Part shown: positions 1-7,516 of the stretch, one piece after another
How positions within the stretch are numbered: the first letter of the stretch is position 1
Layout of the letters: each line of letters starts with the position of its first letter
NCBI GenBank assembly: GCA_963660435.1
Contig: CAVKYI010000002.1
Location: 62,001-126,000, forward strand
DNA: 64,000 bases
Origin: Hallerella sp963660435
Lineage (GTDB): Bacteria > Fibrobacterota > Fibrobacteria > Fibrobacterales > Fibrobacteraceae
Reading direction: 5' to 3'
Notes under the pieces: model-generated
What the model was told of the DNA's origin: nothing
Database searches by the model: none
The model's input: only the letters and a program-made list of their open reading frames with translations
Translations under genes and position numbers: made by a program

Positions 1-170
1 GGGCAAGCAAGGGCGTTCCCGACCCGAAAGGCGTCAAAAAGAAACTGACATTCGCCTACTCCGTTTCGCGGAGAAACATCGAAGGCGGAACCGGTGCAAC
101 TTCCGTCAAGGAAGAATTCCGGAAAGCGGAAAAGATTCTCGAGAAGGAATCAGGAAAAAGGAAACGGTAA
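1..170 (+). CDS. C-terminal end of an unidentified protein (cut by the window edge)
   Basis: An open frame reads from base 3 to a TAA at 168-170 and gives the last 55 residues of a protein whose start lies outside the window. The visible part is basic and lysine-rich, beginning ASKGVPDPKG and ending in a charged, probably helical tail (ESGKRKR). There is no membrane segment and I do not recognise the family. It is the only plus-strand gene here and is followed by a hairpin that could end its transcript before the convergent copA. Confidence 0.6.
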   Translation, partial: ASKGVPDPKGVKKKLTFAYSVSRRNIEGGTGATSVKEEFRKAEKILEKESGKRKR

Positions 171-237
171 AGGTCTCCTCTAAATCCTGCCATCACTTGG
201 TCTCCCTAGAGGTTCACGCAAATTTTCCGACAAGCGA

Positions 238-269
238 AACCGCACGAAAAATTCGGGCGGTTTTCTTTT
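238..269 (+). terminator. Probable rho-independent terminator
   Basis: AACCGC (238-243) pairs with GCGGTT (257-262), with extra CGAA/TTCG pairing inside, and the stem is followed on the plus strand by TTTTCTTTT. It lies between the partial plus-strand gene and the convergent copA stop, so it most likely ends the former. Confidence 0.6.
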
Positions 270-480
270 ATCCCTTGTAAATGTAACCCGCCTTTTGAAT
301 CGCCTCTTTCAGGGATTCCTCGATAGGCATTTTCGTACATTCGATCTTCACGCGCTTTTTTCCGTGATCCGCCTCGACTTTCTCGACTCCCGGAATCGAA
401 AGCAACACTTCGCGGACATGGGCTTCGCAGTGCGCGCACATCATCCCTTCGACACGAAAACTTTTCGTCGTCTTCTCCAT
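268..480 (-). other. Possible internally initiated CopZ-like copper chaperone within copA
   Basis: In frame with copA, an ATG at 480 is preceded by a perfect AAGGAG (487-492 as read on minus) at a six-base spacing. Translation from it would give a free 70-residue HMA protein, starting MEKTTKSFRV and carrying GMMCAHC, which is the size and form of the chaperone CopZ. The site sits just after the last membrane helix of copA. Both products, the fused domain and the free chaperone, could be made from one gene. The Shine-Dalgarno is seen directly; its use is inference. Confidence 0.5.
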
Positions 481-2700
481 TTTATTCTCCTTGCGGTTAG
501 GGCGAATCTGCTTGAAATTCAATCGAAGCGCATTCATCACGACACAAAAGCTCGAAAGGCTCATCGCGCAGGCCCCGAGAATCGGGTGCATGGACCAGCC
601 ATTGACGGAATAATAGACTCCGGCGGCAAGCGGCATCAGGGCGACATTGTAGAAGAAGGCCCAGAAGAGATTTTCCCGAATGTTCCAAAGGGTCGCTCGA
701 CTCAAGCGGATCGCCGAAACGACATCTTCCAGGCCGCTGTTCACAAGCACGATATCCGCCGCATCGATTGCCACATCCGTTCCCGCTCCGATCGCCATGC
801 CGACATTCGCCTGCACGAGTGCGGGCGCGTCGTTGATACCGTCACCGACCATCGCGACACTTCCCCGCTCCTGCAGCCGACGAATTTCGCTAGCCTTCTC
901 TCCCGGAAGTATCCCGGCGATGACTTCATCGACACAGGCCTTTTTCGCGACAGCCAAGGCTGTTCTTCTGTTGTCACCAGAAAGCATGACCGTATAGATT
1001 CCCATTTTCTTCAGCTCGGAAATCGAAGAGGCGCTGTCCGCCTTCAGTTCGTCCGCAACGGCGATGATTCCGAGAAAGGCGTTTTCGTCCGCAAAGAGAA
1101 TCGGGGTCTTTCCCTCGTCGGCAAGTTTCGAAAGCGCATTTTCGACGGAAGAATCGAGCGGAACCTTGGATCGGATAAAGTCCAGATTCCCGGCAAACGC
1201 CCTTTTGCCCGCGACAAGCGCCTCGATGCCTAGCCCGGACTTCGCCGTGAAAGATTCCGGTTCCGAAGCTTCGACGGATAGTTCCGACGCCTTGGCAAGA
1301 ATCGCTTTCGACAAGGGATGTTCGCTCCGCATTTCGATCGATGCGGCAAATTTCAGAAAGCTCTCCCGCGACATTTCGTTCGGAACGATATCCGTCACAA
1401 TAGGCTTTCCTCGAGTAATCGTTCCCGTCTTGTCCAGCGCTACAATCCGAATTCGACCCGCTTCTTCCAAGGAACTTCCCGTCTTGAAGAGAATTCCGTT
1501 TTTCGCCCCCTTCCCCATTCCGACCATGATGGCGACAGGCGTCGCAAGGCCAAGCGCGCACGGACAGCTCACGACGAGAACGGCTATCGCATGGGAAAGC
1601 GCAAAAGAAAAGTCGGCGCCTAGAAATTTCCAGACAGAAAATGTCACAAGCGAAACGAGGATGACAGCCGGGACAAAGATTCCGGAAACCCGGTCCGCAA
1701 TCTTTTCGATAGGCGCCTTTGTCGCCGAAGCCTCGCTCACCATCCGGATGATTTTGGAAAGCGTCGTATCGCGTCCAACCCGAACGGCCCTGCATTTCAG
1801 GAAACCGTTCTGGTTGAGCGTCGCTGCGCTGACAAGGGAGTTCGCTTCCTTATCGACAGGGATGCTCTCGCCGGAAAGAGCGGCCTCATCGACAGAGGAC
1901 GCCCCTTCCAGTACGACGCCATCGACGGGAACGCTTTCTCCGGGTTTTACGATAAAGATGTCCCCTTCCTTCACCCGCGACGCTTCGATCACCGTCTCGT
2001 TTCCATCCCGGATAACGTTTGCCGTTTTGGGCGAAAGCTTCACCAGGCTTTTCAATGCGTCCGTCGTACGTCCCTTCGACATGGATTCCAGGCATTTTCC
2101 AAAGGTAATCAGCGTAACGATCATCGCCGACGTTTCAAAGTAAAGAGACTTTCCGTCCGAAAAGAAAAGCATCGCGAAACTGTACACAAACGAAGCGCCT
2201 GCACCTAGGGAAACCAGCGTATCCATGTTCGGACCGCCGTGAAAGAGAGTACGGAAGCCGCTTACGAAAAATTTTCGATTGACGAAGAGAACGATTAGCG
2301 CAAGAACCATCTGCACGGAACCGCCGAGAAGCGCATACCGTGCAAAGCAGGACGGAAGCGGCCATCCAAGGAGCGGATTCGCCATGCTGAAATATAGCAG
2401 GACAAGGAGAATGACTATCGAAGAGAAAAAGCGCTTCCAGAGAAGAGGTGTTTCCCTGTCAAGAAGCTGTTCCTGTTCCGGTGCGCTGTCCGATGCCGCA
2501 CTTTCCAAAAGAGACGCTCCATAGCCTGCTTTTTCGACAGCGCGTTCGATATCCGAATTTTCGAAGTTCCCTTCTACGAGCAGACTGCCTGTAAGAAGGC
2601 TCGCCGAACAGGACGACACGCCGGAAACATTTCGAACGGATTTTTCGACACGGGCGACACAGGCGGCACAAGACATTCCGATGACGCGAAATTTTTCCAT
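268..2700 (-). CDS. copA: Copper-exporting P1B-type ATPase with N- and C-terminal HMA domains
   Basis: Heavy-metal P-type ATPase, about 810 residues, predicted to pump Cu(I) out across the inner membrane. An N-terminal HMA domain carries GMSCAAC. It is followed by the membrane helices, the metal-selecting SCPCALGLATP motif, the phosphorylated aspartate in DKTGT, the SEHPLS histidine motif and the GDGINDAP hinge. After the last helices, about 70 residues form a second HMA domain with GMMCAHC, an unusual position for this family. I start at ATG 2700 because GGAG lies six bases upstream; a GTG four codons earlier is possible but less well placed. It ends a three-gene operon with csoR and a membrane HMA protein, under a CsoR-type operator. 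Copper specificity is inferred from the CPC motif and the CsoR neighbour. Confidence 0.95.
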   Translation of the reverse strand: MEKFRVIGMSCAACVARVEKSVRNVSGVSSCSASLLTGSLLVEGNFENSDIERAVEKAGYGASLLESAASDSAPEQEQLLDRETPLLWKRFFSSIVILLVLLYFSMANPLLGWPLPSCFARYALLGGSVQMVLALIVLFVNRKFFVSGFRTLFHGGPNMDTLVSLGAGASFVYSFAMLFFSDGKSLYFETSAMIVTLITFGKCLESMSKGRTTDALKSLVKLSPKTANVIRDGNETVIEASRVKEGDIFIVKPGESVPVDGVVLEGASSVDEAALSGESIPVDKEANSLVSAATLNQNGFLKCRAVRVGRDTTLSKIIRMVSEASATKAPIEKIADRVSGIFVPAVILVSLVTFSVWKFLGADFSFALSHAIAVLVVSCPCALGLATPVAIMVGMGKGAKNGILFKTGSSLEEAGRIRIVALDKTGTITRGKPIVTDIVPNEMSRESFLKFAASIEMRSEHPLSKAILAKASELSVEASEPESFTAKSGLGIEALVAGKRAFAGNLDFIRSKVPLDSSVENALSKLADEGKTPILFADENAFLGIIAVADELKADSASSISELKKMGIYTVMLSGDNRRTALAVAKKACVDEVIAGILPGEKASEIRRLQERGSVAMVGDGINDAPALVQANVGMAIGAGTDVAIDAADIVLVNSGLEDVVSAIRLSRATLWNIRENLFWAFFYNVALMPLAAGVYYSVNGWSMHPILGACAMSLSSFCVVMNALRLNFKQIRPNRKENKMEKTTKSFRVEGMMCAHCEAHVREVLLSIPGVEKVEADHGKKRVKIECTKMPIEESLKEAIQKAGYIYKG

Positions 2701-2716
2701 CTTTTTCTCCACAGGT

Positions 2717-3082
2717 CTAGCGGTTCATGACTTTCCCGACACCATAACCCGCATCGGAAACGGCTTTCCGGATTTCCTCGTCCGAAACATCCCGAACAGC
2801 GCTGACCCGGGCCTCGGCCTTTTTCAGGTTTACCTTGGCGGAGACGCCTTCTAGAGAATTCAGTGCGTTCTGCACGTGCGCGGCGCAATTCTTGCAGACC
2901 ATTCCCTCGATGGCCACGGTCTTTTCGCAGACGACTTTTTCTTCTAGCGTCTTTTCCGTCGCAATCGTTTCTCCGCCGCCTCCGCCACAACAGGCTCCCT
3001 GTCCCCTAAAGTGCAAGATCGATGAACGGACAGCGAAGACTATCGCCGCGAGAATAAGCAGGATGATGATTACGTTTAGCAT
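2717..3082 (-). CDS. Membrane-anchored heavy-metal-associated (HMA) domain protein
   Basis: 121 residues. A single N-terminal membrane helix (about residues 3-20) is followed by a short cytoplasmic stretch with Cys-Cys and five glycines (31-37). This resembles the small FeoB-associated Cys-rich membrane proteins. The C-terminal half is an HMA domain with GMVCKNC (Cys63, Cys66). It probably holds Cu(I) at the membrane and hands it to CopA, the next gene 16 bases downstream. AAGGAG lies six bases before the ATG. The joining of a FeoB-associated-like anchor to an HMA domain is the odd point. The HMA assignment is firm and the role is inferred from context. Confidence 0.8.
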   Translation of the reverse strand: MLNVIIILLILAAIVFAVRSSILHFRGQGACCGGGGGETIATEKTLEEKVVCEKTVAIEGMVCKNCAAHVQNALNSLEGVSAKVNLKKAEARVSAVRDVSDEEIRKAVSDAGYGVGKVMNR

Positions 3083-3098
3083 CGTAAGCTCCTTGATT

Positions 3099-3407
3099 TC
3101 ATTTCATCAGTTTGGGAAGAATCCCGACAAGTTCGTCGATTACCGAATCGTCGCCTTCGCGAACGTGCTTTGCGACGCAGGTACGAATGTGCGTAGCCAG
3201 GAGCATCTTGTTGAAAGCGTTGAGCGCCGCGTTCGCCGCCGAAACCTGGACAAGGATGTCCGTGCAATAGGCGTCCTTTTCGAGCATTCCCCGAATGCCC
3301 TTGATCTGTCCCTCAATCCGATTCAGGCGGGAAACCAGCTGCCGGATTTCCGCTTCGTCACGATGCTTTATTTTGCAACCTCTGCAGTCGCAAGCCTTGC
3401 AAGCCAT
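3099..3407 (-). CDS. csoR: CsoR-family copper-sensing transcriptional repressor
   Basis: 102 residues, all-helical CsoR/RcnR family. The metal ligands match the Cu(I)-sensing pattern: Cys48 in DAYC, then His73 and Cys77 in THIRTC, with the 25- and 4-residue spacings of characterised CsoR proteins. The N-terminus adds a cysteine cluster (MACKACDCRGC), which could form a further metal site. A longer upstream frame exists, but ATG 3407 has GAGG six bases upstream and gives the normal family length. It heads the copper operon and should repress it in the apo form by binding the palindrome at 3470-3486. Confidence 0.93.
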   Translation of the reverse strand: MACKACDCRGCKIKHRDEAEIRQLVSRLNRIEGQIKGIRGMLEKDAYCTDILVQVSAANAALNAFNKMLLATHIRTCVAKHVREGDDSVIDELVGILPKLMK

Positions 3408-3454
3408 AGCGAACCTCTTTTTTCGCCGCCCTGTCCGAGCGGCGTCTTTCGCCA

Positions 3455-3462
3455 CAAATATA
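3455..3462 (-). promoter_or_regulatory. Candidate -10 element of the copper operon
   Basis: On the minus strand this reads TATATTTG. It is 47 bases upstream of the csoR start, within AT-rich sequence, and the CsoR-type palindrome lies just upstream where a repressor would exclude RNA polymerase. Confidence 0.5.
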
Positions 3463-3469
3463 CAAAAAA

Positions 3470-3486
3470 ATACCCCGACGGGGTAT
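3470..3486. promoter_or_regulatory. CsoR-type operator palindrome
   Basis: ATACCCC-GAC-GGGGTAT is a perfect inverted repeat with 7-base arms and a 3-base spacer. It has the TACCCC/GGGGTA form known for CsoR operators. It overlaps the -35/spacer region of the candidate csoR promoter, which suggests autorepression relieved by Cu(I). Confidence 0.85.
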
Positions 3487-3492
3487 ATTGCG

Positions 3493-4176
3493 CTAGCGGT
3501 GTTTGCGCTCTGCCGGAGCAAGGCGCTCCGTAATTTTCGAGATGTCGCTGTAGAGTTCCAGAAAATCTTCCACCCAGATGGCATCGCGTTCGCCGACAAG
3601 GGAAAGCGCGTTTTCCAGGGTATGCTCCGCATTGTAGGGTCCAACGACCGTTCCCGCCGGGGAATGTCCAAAGCCTGTCTGGTGGTTGCCGTAAAGCATC
3701 ATGGCGGCACGAGCCCGATAAGAACGATGCAGACGGGAAACCAGCTGCGATCGCAGGGCAAACAGTTCGGAGTAGGCACTGTCGAAATCGCCTTTCTCGA
3801 TGAGCCTTTGCGCCTTTTCGATATTGCCCGTAAACGAAATGCGTTCCGCAACGGGAATCAGGTACTTTTTAGACGAAAGCTTCTTTTGAAATTCGGAAAC
3901 CTCCCTTTCCAGGGAGTCCCTGTTCCACAGCGAGACCTGGATTTCCCGAGGCTTCTCCGACAGGGCGAGTTCCCTTTCGTGCTGTTCCACCCAGCGATTC
4001 AACCGTCTGATCGTTTCGGAAGCCTCGGCATCCTCGCGAAGCGCCAGGTAGTCGGCAATCCGGGACAAAAGAAAGTCGGCAAAGACCAGACGCCAAAACG
4101 GCAAGCGATCCTTCTTGCGGAGCGAATCGACCCGATTCCTTACCGAATCGTATTCTGCCTCGAGCGGTCCGTTCAT
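3493..4176 (-). CDS. Uncharacterised helical protein, last gene of the motor-like cassette
   Basis: 227 residues, charged and predicted mostly helical, with no signal peptide or membrane helix; I do not recognise a family. The middle (about 80-150) looks like paired helices and contains a short TPR-like stretch, IEKAQRLIEKGDFDSAYSEL. It begins within the stop of the MotB-like gene (ATGA overlap), so the two are translationally coupled. In position and size it corresponds to the gene annotated DUF2894 in a proteobacterial DUF3348-DUF802-OmpA-DUF2894 operon that I recall, but I cannot align them. A cytoplasmic partner of the membrane complex is plausible. Confidence 0.7.
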   Translation of the reverse strand: MNGPLEAEYDSVRNRVDSLRKKDRLPFWRLVFADFLLSRIADYLALREDAEASETIRRLNRWVEQHERELALSEKPREIQVSLWNRDSLEREVSEFQKKLSSKKYLIPVAERISFTGNIEKAQRLIEKGDFDSAYSELFALRSQLVSRLHRSYRARAAMMLYGNHQTGFGHSPAGTVVGPYNAEHTLENALSLVGERDAIWVEDFLELYSDISKITERLAPAERKHR

Positions 4177-4823
4177 CGCTTCGCTTCTCCGACAGATTCC
4201 GCGCTTGACTTGCGAATCGGCGTAATCCCAATCTCCACACGACGGTTCCTCTGGCGGTTCTCTTCGCTCGTGTTCGGCACTCTCGGATGAAACTCGCCGA
4301 ATCCCGCGGCAAATAGCCGCTCGGGCGAAAAGCCCTGGTCGATGAGCGTCTTCACCACGTTCACCGCGCGTTCCGTCGAAAGATTCCAGTTCGTGTAGGT
4401 CGAGGAATTGGTTGGCGTGTCGTCCGTAAATCCGGAAACCATTATCGCATCGCCCGTATCGAGAACATCCTGCAAGCCCTTGCCTATCGATTTGATGTAG
4501 GATATTCCTTCGGCGGTCAAGTCAGCTCCGTTCCGCGGAAAGAGCAGCGAAGCCTGTATAAGGATGTTTCCGTTTTCGAGCGCGATAATTCCCTTTTCGA
4601 GGGAAGACTTGAGACTTTGCGAAAGAAGCGCGTTTCTTTCCTTCGCGACCCGACGCATTTCCTCCTGGCAGCTGACGACTTCCTGCTCCGTACGGGTCAG
4701 CGCTTCCGCCTTCTTTTCCTTCATCGTCGTCATGGCGACAAAGGCGAGGATGAAGAGGGACAGGAGACCGGCGGTCAGGTCCGTAAAAACAAGCCAGTGG
4801 CTTTCTTCGCGACGCTTCGCCAT
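4173..4823 (-). CDS. MotB/ZorB-like membrane protein with OmpA-type peptidoglycan-binding domain
   Basis: 216 residues. One membrane helix (about 10-34) contains Asp15 in the segment FTDLTAGLLSLF. That is the position of the ion-conducting aspartate in MotB, ExbD-like and ZorB stators. A short charged linker is followed by an OmpA-like domain (about 70-205) with the family pattern NLSTERAVNV and RNRRVEI, which should bind peptidoglycan. It begins four bases after the stop of the MotA/ZorA-like gene and overlaps the following gene by four bases. Together with the MotA-like protein it should form a proton- or sodium-driven stator-type complex. The family is firm; the process it drives is unknown. 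Confidence 0.88.
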   Translation of the reverse strand: MAKRREESHWLVFTDLTAGLLSLFILAFVAMTTMKEKKAEALTRTEQEVVSCQEEMRRVAKERNALLSQSLKSSLEKGIIALENGNILIQASLLFPRNGADLTAEGISYIKSIGKGLQDVLDTGDAIMVSGFTDDTPTNSSTYTNWNLSTERAVNVVKTLIDQGFSPERLFAAGFGEFHPRVPNTSEENRQRNRRVEIGITPIRKSSAESVGEAKR

Positions 4824-4826
4824 GGA

Positions 4827-6614
4827 CTATTCCGCCTTCGGCTTTGTTGCGGGAGCCTTCTGAACCTGGTCAAGGATTTCGAGCAGGATTTCCTGCGTTT
4901 TCAAGGCGTTTTCGAGAAGGACTTCGCCCGAGCGTTCTTCAAACGACTGCAACGCGGAATTTAGCCGTTCGATAAAGTTCTGTTCGTTTTCGCGTTCGGG
5001 AACATCTCCGGAAAGCTTCGAAAGAACCGCTTCGACACCCTTGCCGAACATTTCGAGATTGGCCGAAAGTTCCGACTGGTTTACGCGCATGAGCCTTGCC
5101 GCTTCGGCGACTCCCGAAGCGAGAGCTTCCGAAGATTCGTTTTCCTTGGCGACGCGGGAATCGATTCCCGAAACGAGCGACTGCTGCGACGAAACGAGAG
5201 CTTCCGAAGAACGCGATAGTTCCGCAAACGAAGCCTGGACCTTTTGAGAGAGAGCTTCGATCTCGCGGGAAACGGATTCGGAAAGTCCGACCGTTGACGA
5301 ATTCGCCTTGGCGGCGACCTCTTCGGCCACGTTCCGCAAGATCTCGAGGCCTTGCCGTTCCGCTTCGGCAACTTTTTCCGTCGAGGCCTTGAGAGACTCC
5401 ATGAAGCGGTCCCAGCTTTCTCCGGAATTTTTCATCTGAACGTCCAGATGGCTCGATATCGAAGAAGCCACGTTTGCGGAAAGATTCGAAATTTCCTTTT
5501 CGAGACCGTTCACCACGCCGGATTCAATCGACTGGACACTCGAAGAAAGCTTCCGCATTTCCTCGGAAATCCCACCGGTCACCGAGGCAAGCGAATCCCG
5601 GAGCTTCTCTGTCACCACGGTTCCGGACTCAAGCAGGGACGTAGCGGCGTTTTTCCCGGCGGAAGAGAAATCCGCAGACATTTCCTGAATCACGGTCCGC
5701 ATCCCGAGAAGCGCGGTCTCTTGCGATTCCGAAAGGCGACGGAGCGTTTCCTCTCCCGCTTTCAGAAGGTTTTCGGCAAGGGACGACTGCATCTCGGAAA
5801 GGCCCTTTTCCATTGTGGCAAATCGCGCATCGTCCGCGGATCTCGTCGCGTCGAGCATTTGCCTGAATTCGCCAGAGCGCATGTTTTCCGCGTCTTTTAG
5901 CGAACACGCAAGTTCTCGGATTTCCTTGGCGAGGGCGTTTTCCGCGGAACCGCTCCTTGGAACCAGGTAGAGCAGCGTAAAGCGGTCAAGTTCGGAAATC
6001 CAGGCTTCCCGATCCGCTTCGTACAGGGAATGAATCGCGTTCAGGATCAGCGCGGCAAAGAGACCGCAGAGAGACGAGCCGAAGATACCCTTCATGCTCG
6101 AAAAGATGTTCTGGATGATACCGAGAGTCGTTTCCGAAGTCGCGTTCGAATCGATGGCGCTTCCGGCCGCATTGATAGAAAGCATCAATCCGAAAAATGT
6201 CCCCATCAGACCGAGCAGGACGACAACCCCGCCTCCGCTACGAACGGAACTTTCCTCCTCGGCAGCCCATGTCGTCTTGAGAAACGGCAAGTCCTGGACC
6301 TGGAAAAGGACCTTTCTCGAAGACAGGGAACGCAAGAACCGGATTCTCCCGTTCAGTCCACCGGCGCTTTCGATTTCCGCATCCGAAGGAGAACTTCCCG
6401 ATTCATAGAGCGAAGCGTACTTGGCTGCGAGATCGCGTTCCCCGGCAATTTGGCAAATGGCGCGAAACACGTTCCAGGCGGAGAGAAGATAGATGACGAA
6501 AATGGCGACCATGATAAGCCAGCCAAAGAGAGGCGCGCCGAAATAGAACGCCCCGGAGACGAGAACCACCGCTCCGATCAAGGAAACAAGCAATGTCCAA
6601 AGAGATTTCTTCAT
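4827..6614 (-). CDS. MotA/TolQ/ExbB (ZorA-like) channel protein with very long coiled-coil tail
   Basis: 595 residues. Four membrane helices are visible, at about 5-27, 30-50, 128-147 and 175-195. The last two form a MotA/TolQ/ExbB-type core (GGGVVVLLGLMGTFFGLM and GIFGSSLCGLFAALIL). After about residue 205 comes a tail of nearly 390 residues, rich in Ala, Ser, Glu and Leu, with heptad character throughout. Such a long cytoplasmic helical tail is typical of ZorA and of DUF802-type proteins, not of flagellar MotA. ATG 6614 has GGAG five bases upstream; a GTG two codons earlier is less likely. It is coupled to a MotB-like gene. No ZorC, ZorD or ZorE is nearby, so a Zorya label is not justified. 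Confidence 0.88.
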   Translation of the reverse strand: MKKSLWTLLVSLIGAVVLVSGAFYFGAPLFGWLIMVAIFVIYLLSAWNVFRAICQIAGERDLAAKYASLYESGSSPSDAEIESAGGLNGRIRFLRSLSSRKVLFQVQDLPFLKTTWAAEEESSVRSGGGVVVLLGLMGTFFGLMLSINAAGSAIDSNATSETTLGIIQNIFSSMKGIFGSSLCGLFAALILNAIHSLYEADREAWISELDRFTLLYLVPRSGSAENALAKEIRELACSLKDAENMRSGEFRQMLDATRSADDARFATMEKGLSEMQSSLAENLLKAGEETLRRLSESQETALLGMRTVIQEMSADFSSAGKNAATSLLESGTVVTEKLRDSLASVTGGISEEMRKLSSSVQSIESGVVNGLEKEISNLSANVASSISSHLDVQMKNSGESWDRFMESLKASTEKVAEAERQGLEILRNVAEEVAAKANSSTVGLSESVSREIEALSQKVQASFAELSRSSEALVSSQQSLVSGIDSRVAKENESSEALASGVAEAARLMRVNQSELSANLEMFGKGVEAVLSKLSGDVPERENEQNFIERLNSALQSFEERSGEVLLENALKTQEILLEILDQVQKAPATKPKAE

Positions 6615-6616
6615 TT

Positions 6617-7507
6617 TCACTCCGTGGTTTTATGGGTAAAAAGATCCAGCTGTCCGCGCGAAAAGCCGCGTAGATACAAGAGCCATTTTTCCGAATACCA
6701 TTTTCCGATATAGAGCGTAACGCCTTCCGCATAGTCGCAGAAGTCATCCGTAAAGGCGAGAAACGCGTTTTCGTAGGCGATGTTCGAACTGTTCGCGCCT
6801 AGATTCTTCGCGCAGGACCTCGCAGACGGAAAGCACTTCCTTTCGCGGGAAGGCTTGAATTCCGCCATGAATCGCTTGCGGGCAATGCTTGCAAGCGAAG
6901 CGCGCAAGCGCGATGTCAGGGAATATTCGCTAGAGCGGAGTGCCGCTTCGAGCGACGGCAAGATCTTGGACACCGCGTCAAGAGCGCTTTCCCGATACCA
7001 CATTTTCGAGAGCTTGTCCTGGACATGTTCCACGCGTCCGGAAAGGTTTACCAGAAGCTTTTCGGCATCCCCCACCATCAGGTGAACCGTGGAAAAGTAG
7101 AGGTTTCGAAGCTTTTCCGCGTTTGCGGAAAAGAACCAGCCGCCTTCCCCCTGCAGAATATACTGGTTTTGCGAAAGCATCCGGGTCATTTCGTCCGTCG
7201 CGAAGCGCTGCATCCACTTGAACCGGAACTCCCGAAACTTGATCCGATATTCGTCGAGAATGACCGGAAAATCCTCCGCGGCGAGCTTCCAGGCAAGAGA
7301 GCCGTTCGAAATCATTTCGCTTCCGGACATCATTTCTTCCGGTCTCGATTCCGCGGCGTCCAGGTGCTCGTTCAAGGCGATAGACCAGCGGACGTCCATC
7401 GCCTGCGAAAGATTTGAAAGTTCCGACGCGCGATCCAGGCGAAAGCTCGCTCCAAGCAAGCTCGAACCCGTCATTTTCCGAATAGCCCTGCGAAACGATT
7501 CTTCCAC
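6617..7507 (-). CDS. Uncharacterised protein, first gene of the motor-like cassette
   Basis: 296 residues, no signal peptide and no clear membrane helix; I do not recognise a family. The sequence is rich in aromatic and basic helical stretches such as EYRIKFREFRFKWMQRF (about 85-101) and ends with TLYIGKWYSEKWLLYLRGF near the C-terminus. The start is a GTG with GAGG six bases upstream. Its stop overlaps the upstream region of the ZorA-like gene (TGA then AA-ATG), showing close coupling. It occupies the place of DUF3348 in a proteobacterial operon of similar layout, which is a positional analogy only. Confidence 0.7.
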   Translation of the reverse strand: MEESFRRAIRKMTGSSLLGASFRLDRASELSNLSQAMDVRWSIALNEHLDAAESRPEEMMSGSEMISNGSLAWKLAAEDFPVILDEYRIKFREFRFKWMQRFATDEMTRMLSQNQYILQGEGGWFFSANAEKLRNLYFSTVHLMVGDAEKLLVNLSGRVEHVQDKLSKMWYRESALDAVSKILPSLEAALRSSEYSLTSRLRASLASIARKRFMAEFKPSRERKCFPSARSCAKNLGANSSNIAYENAFLAFTDDFCDYAEGVTLYIGKWYSEKWLLYLRGFSRGQLDLFTHKTTE

Positions 7508-7516
7508 TTTCGACCT

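Noticed and set aside
3493..7507. Labelling the motor-like cassette as a Zorya defence system
   Set aside because: ZorA- and ZorB-like subunits are present, but no ZorC/ZorD helicase-nuclease pair or ZorE nuclease is nearby, and the two partner proteins do not look like any of them.
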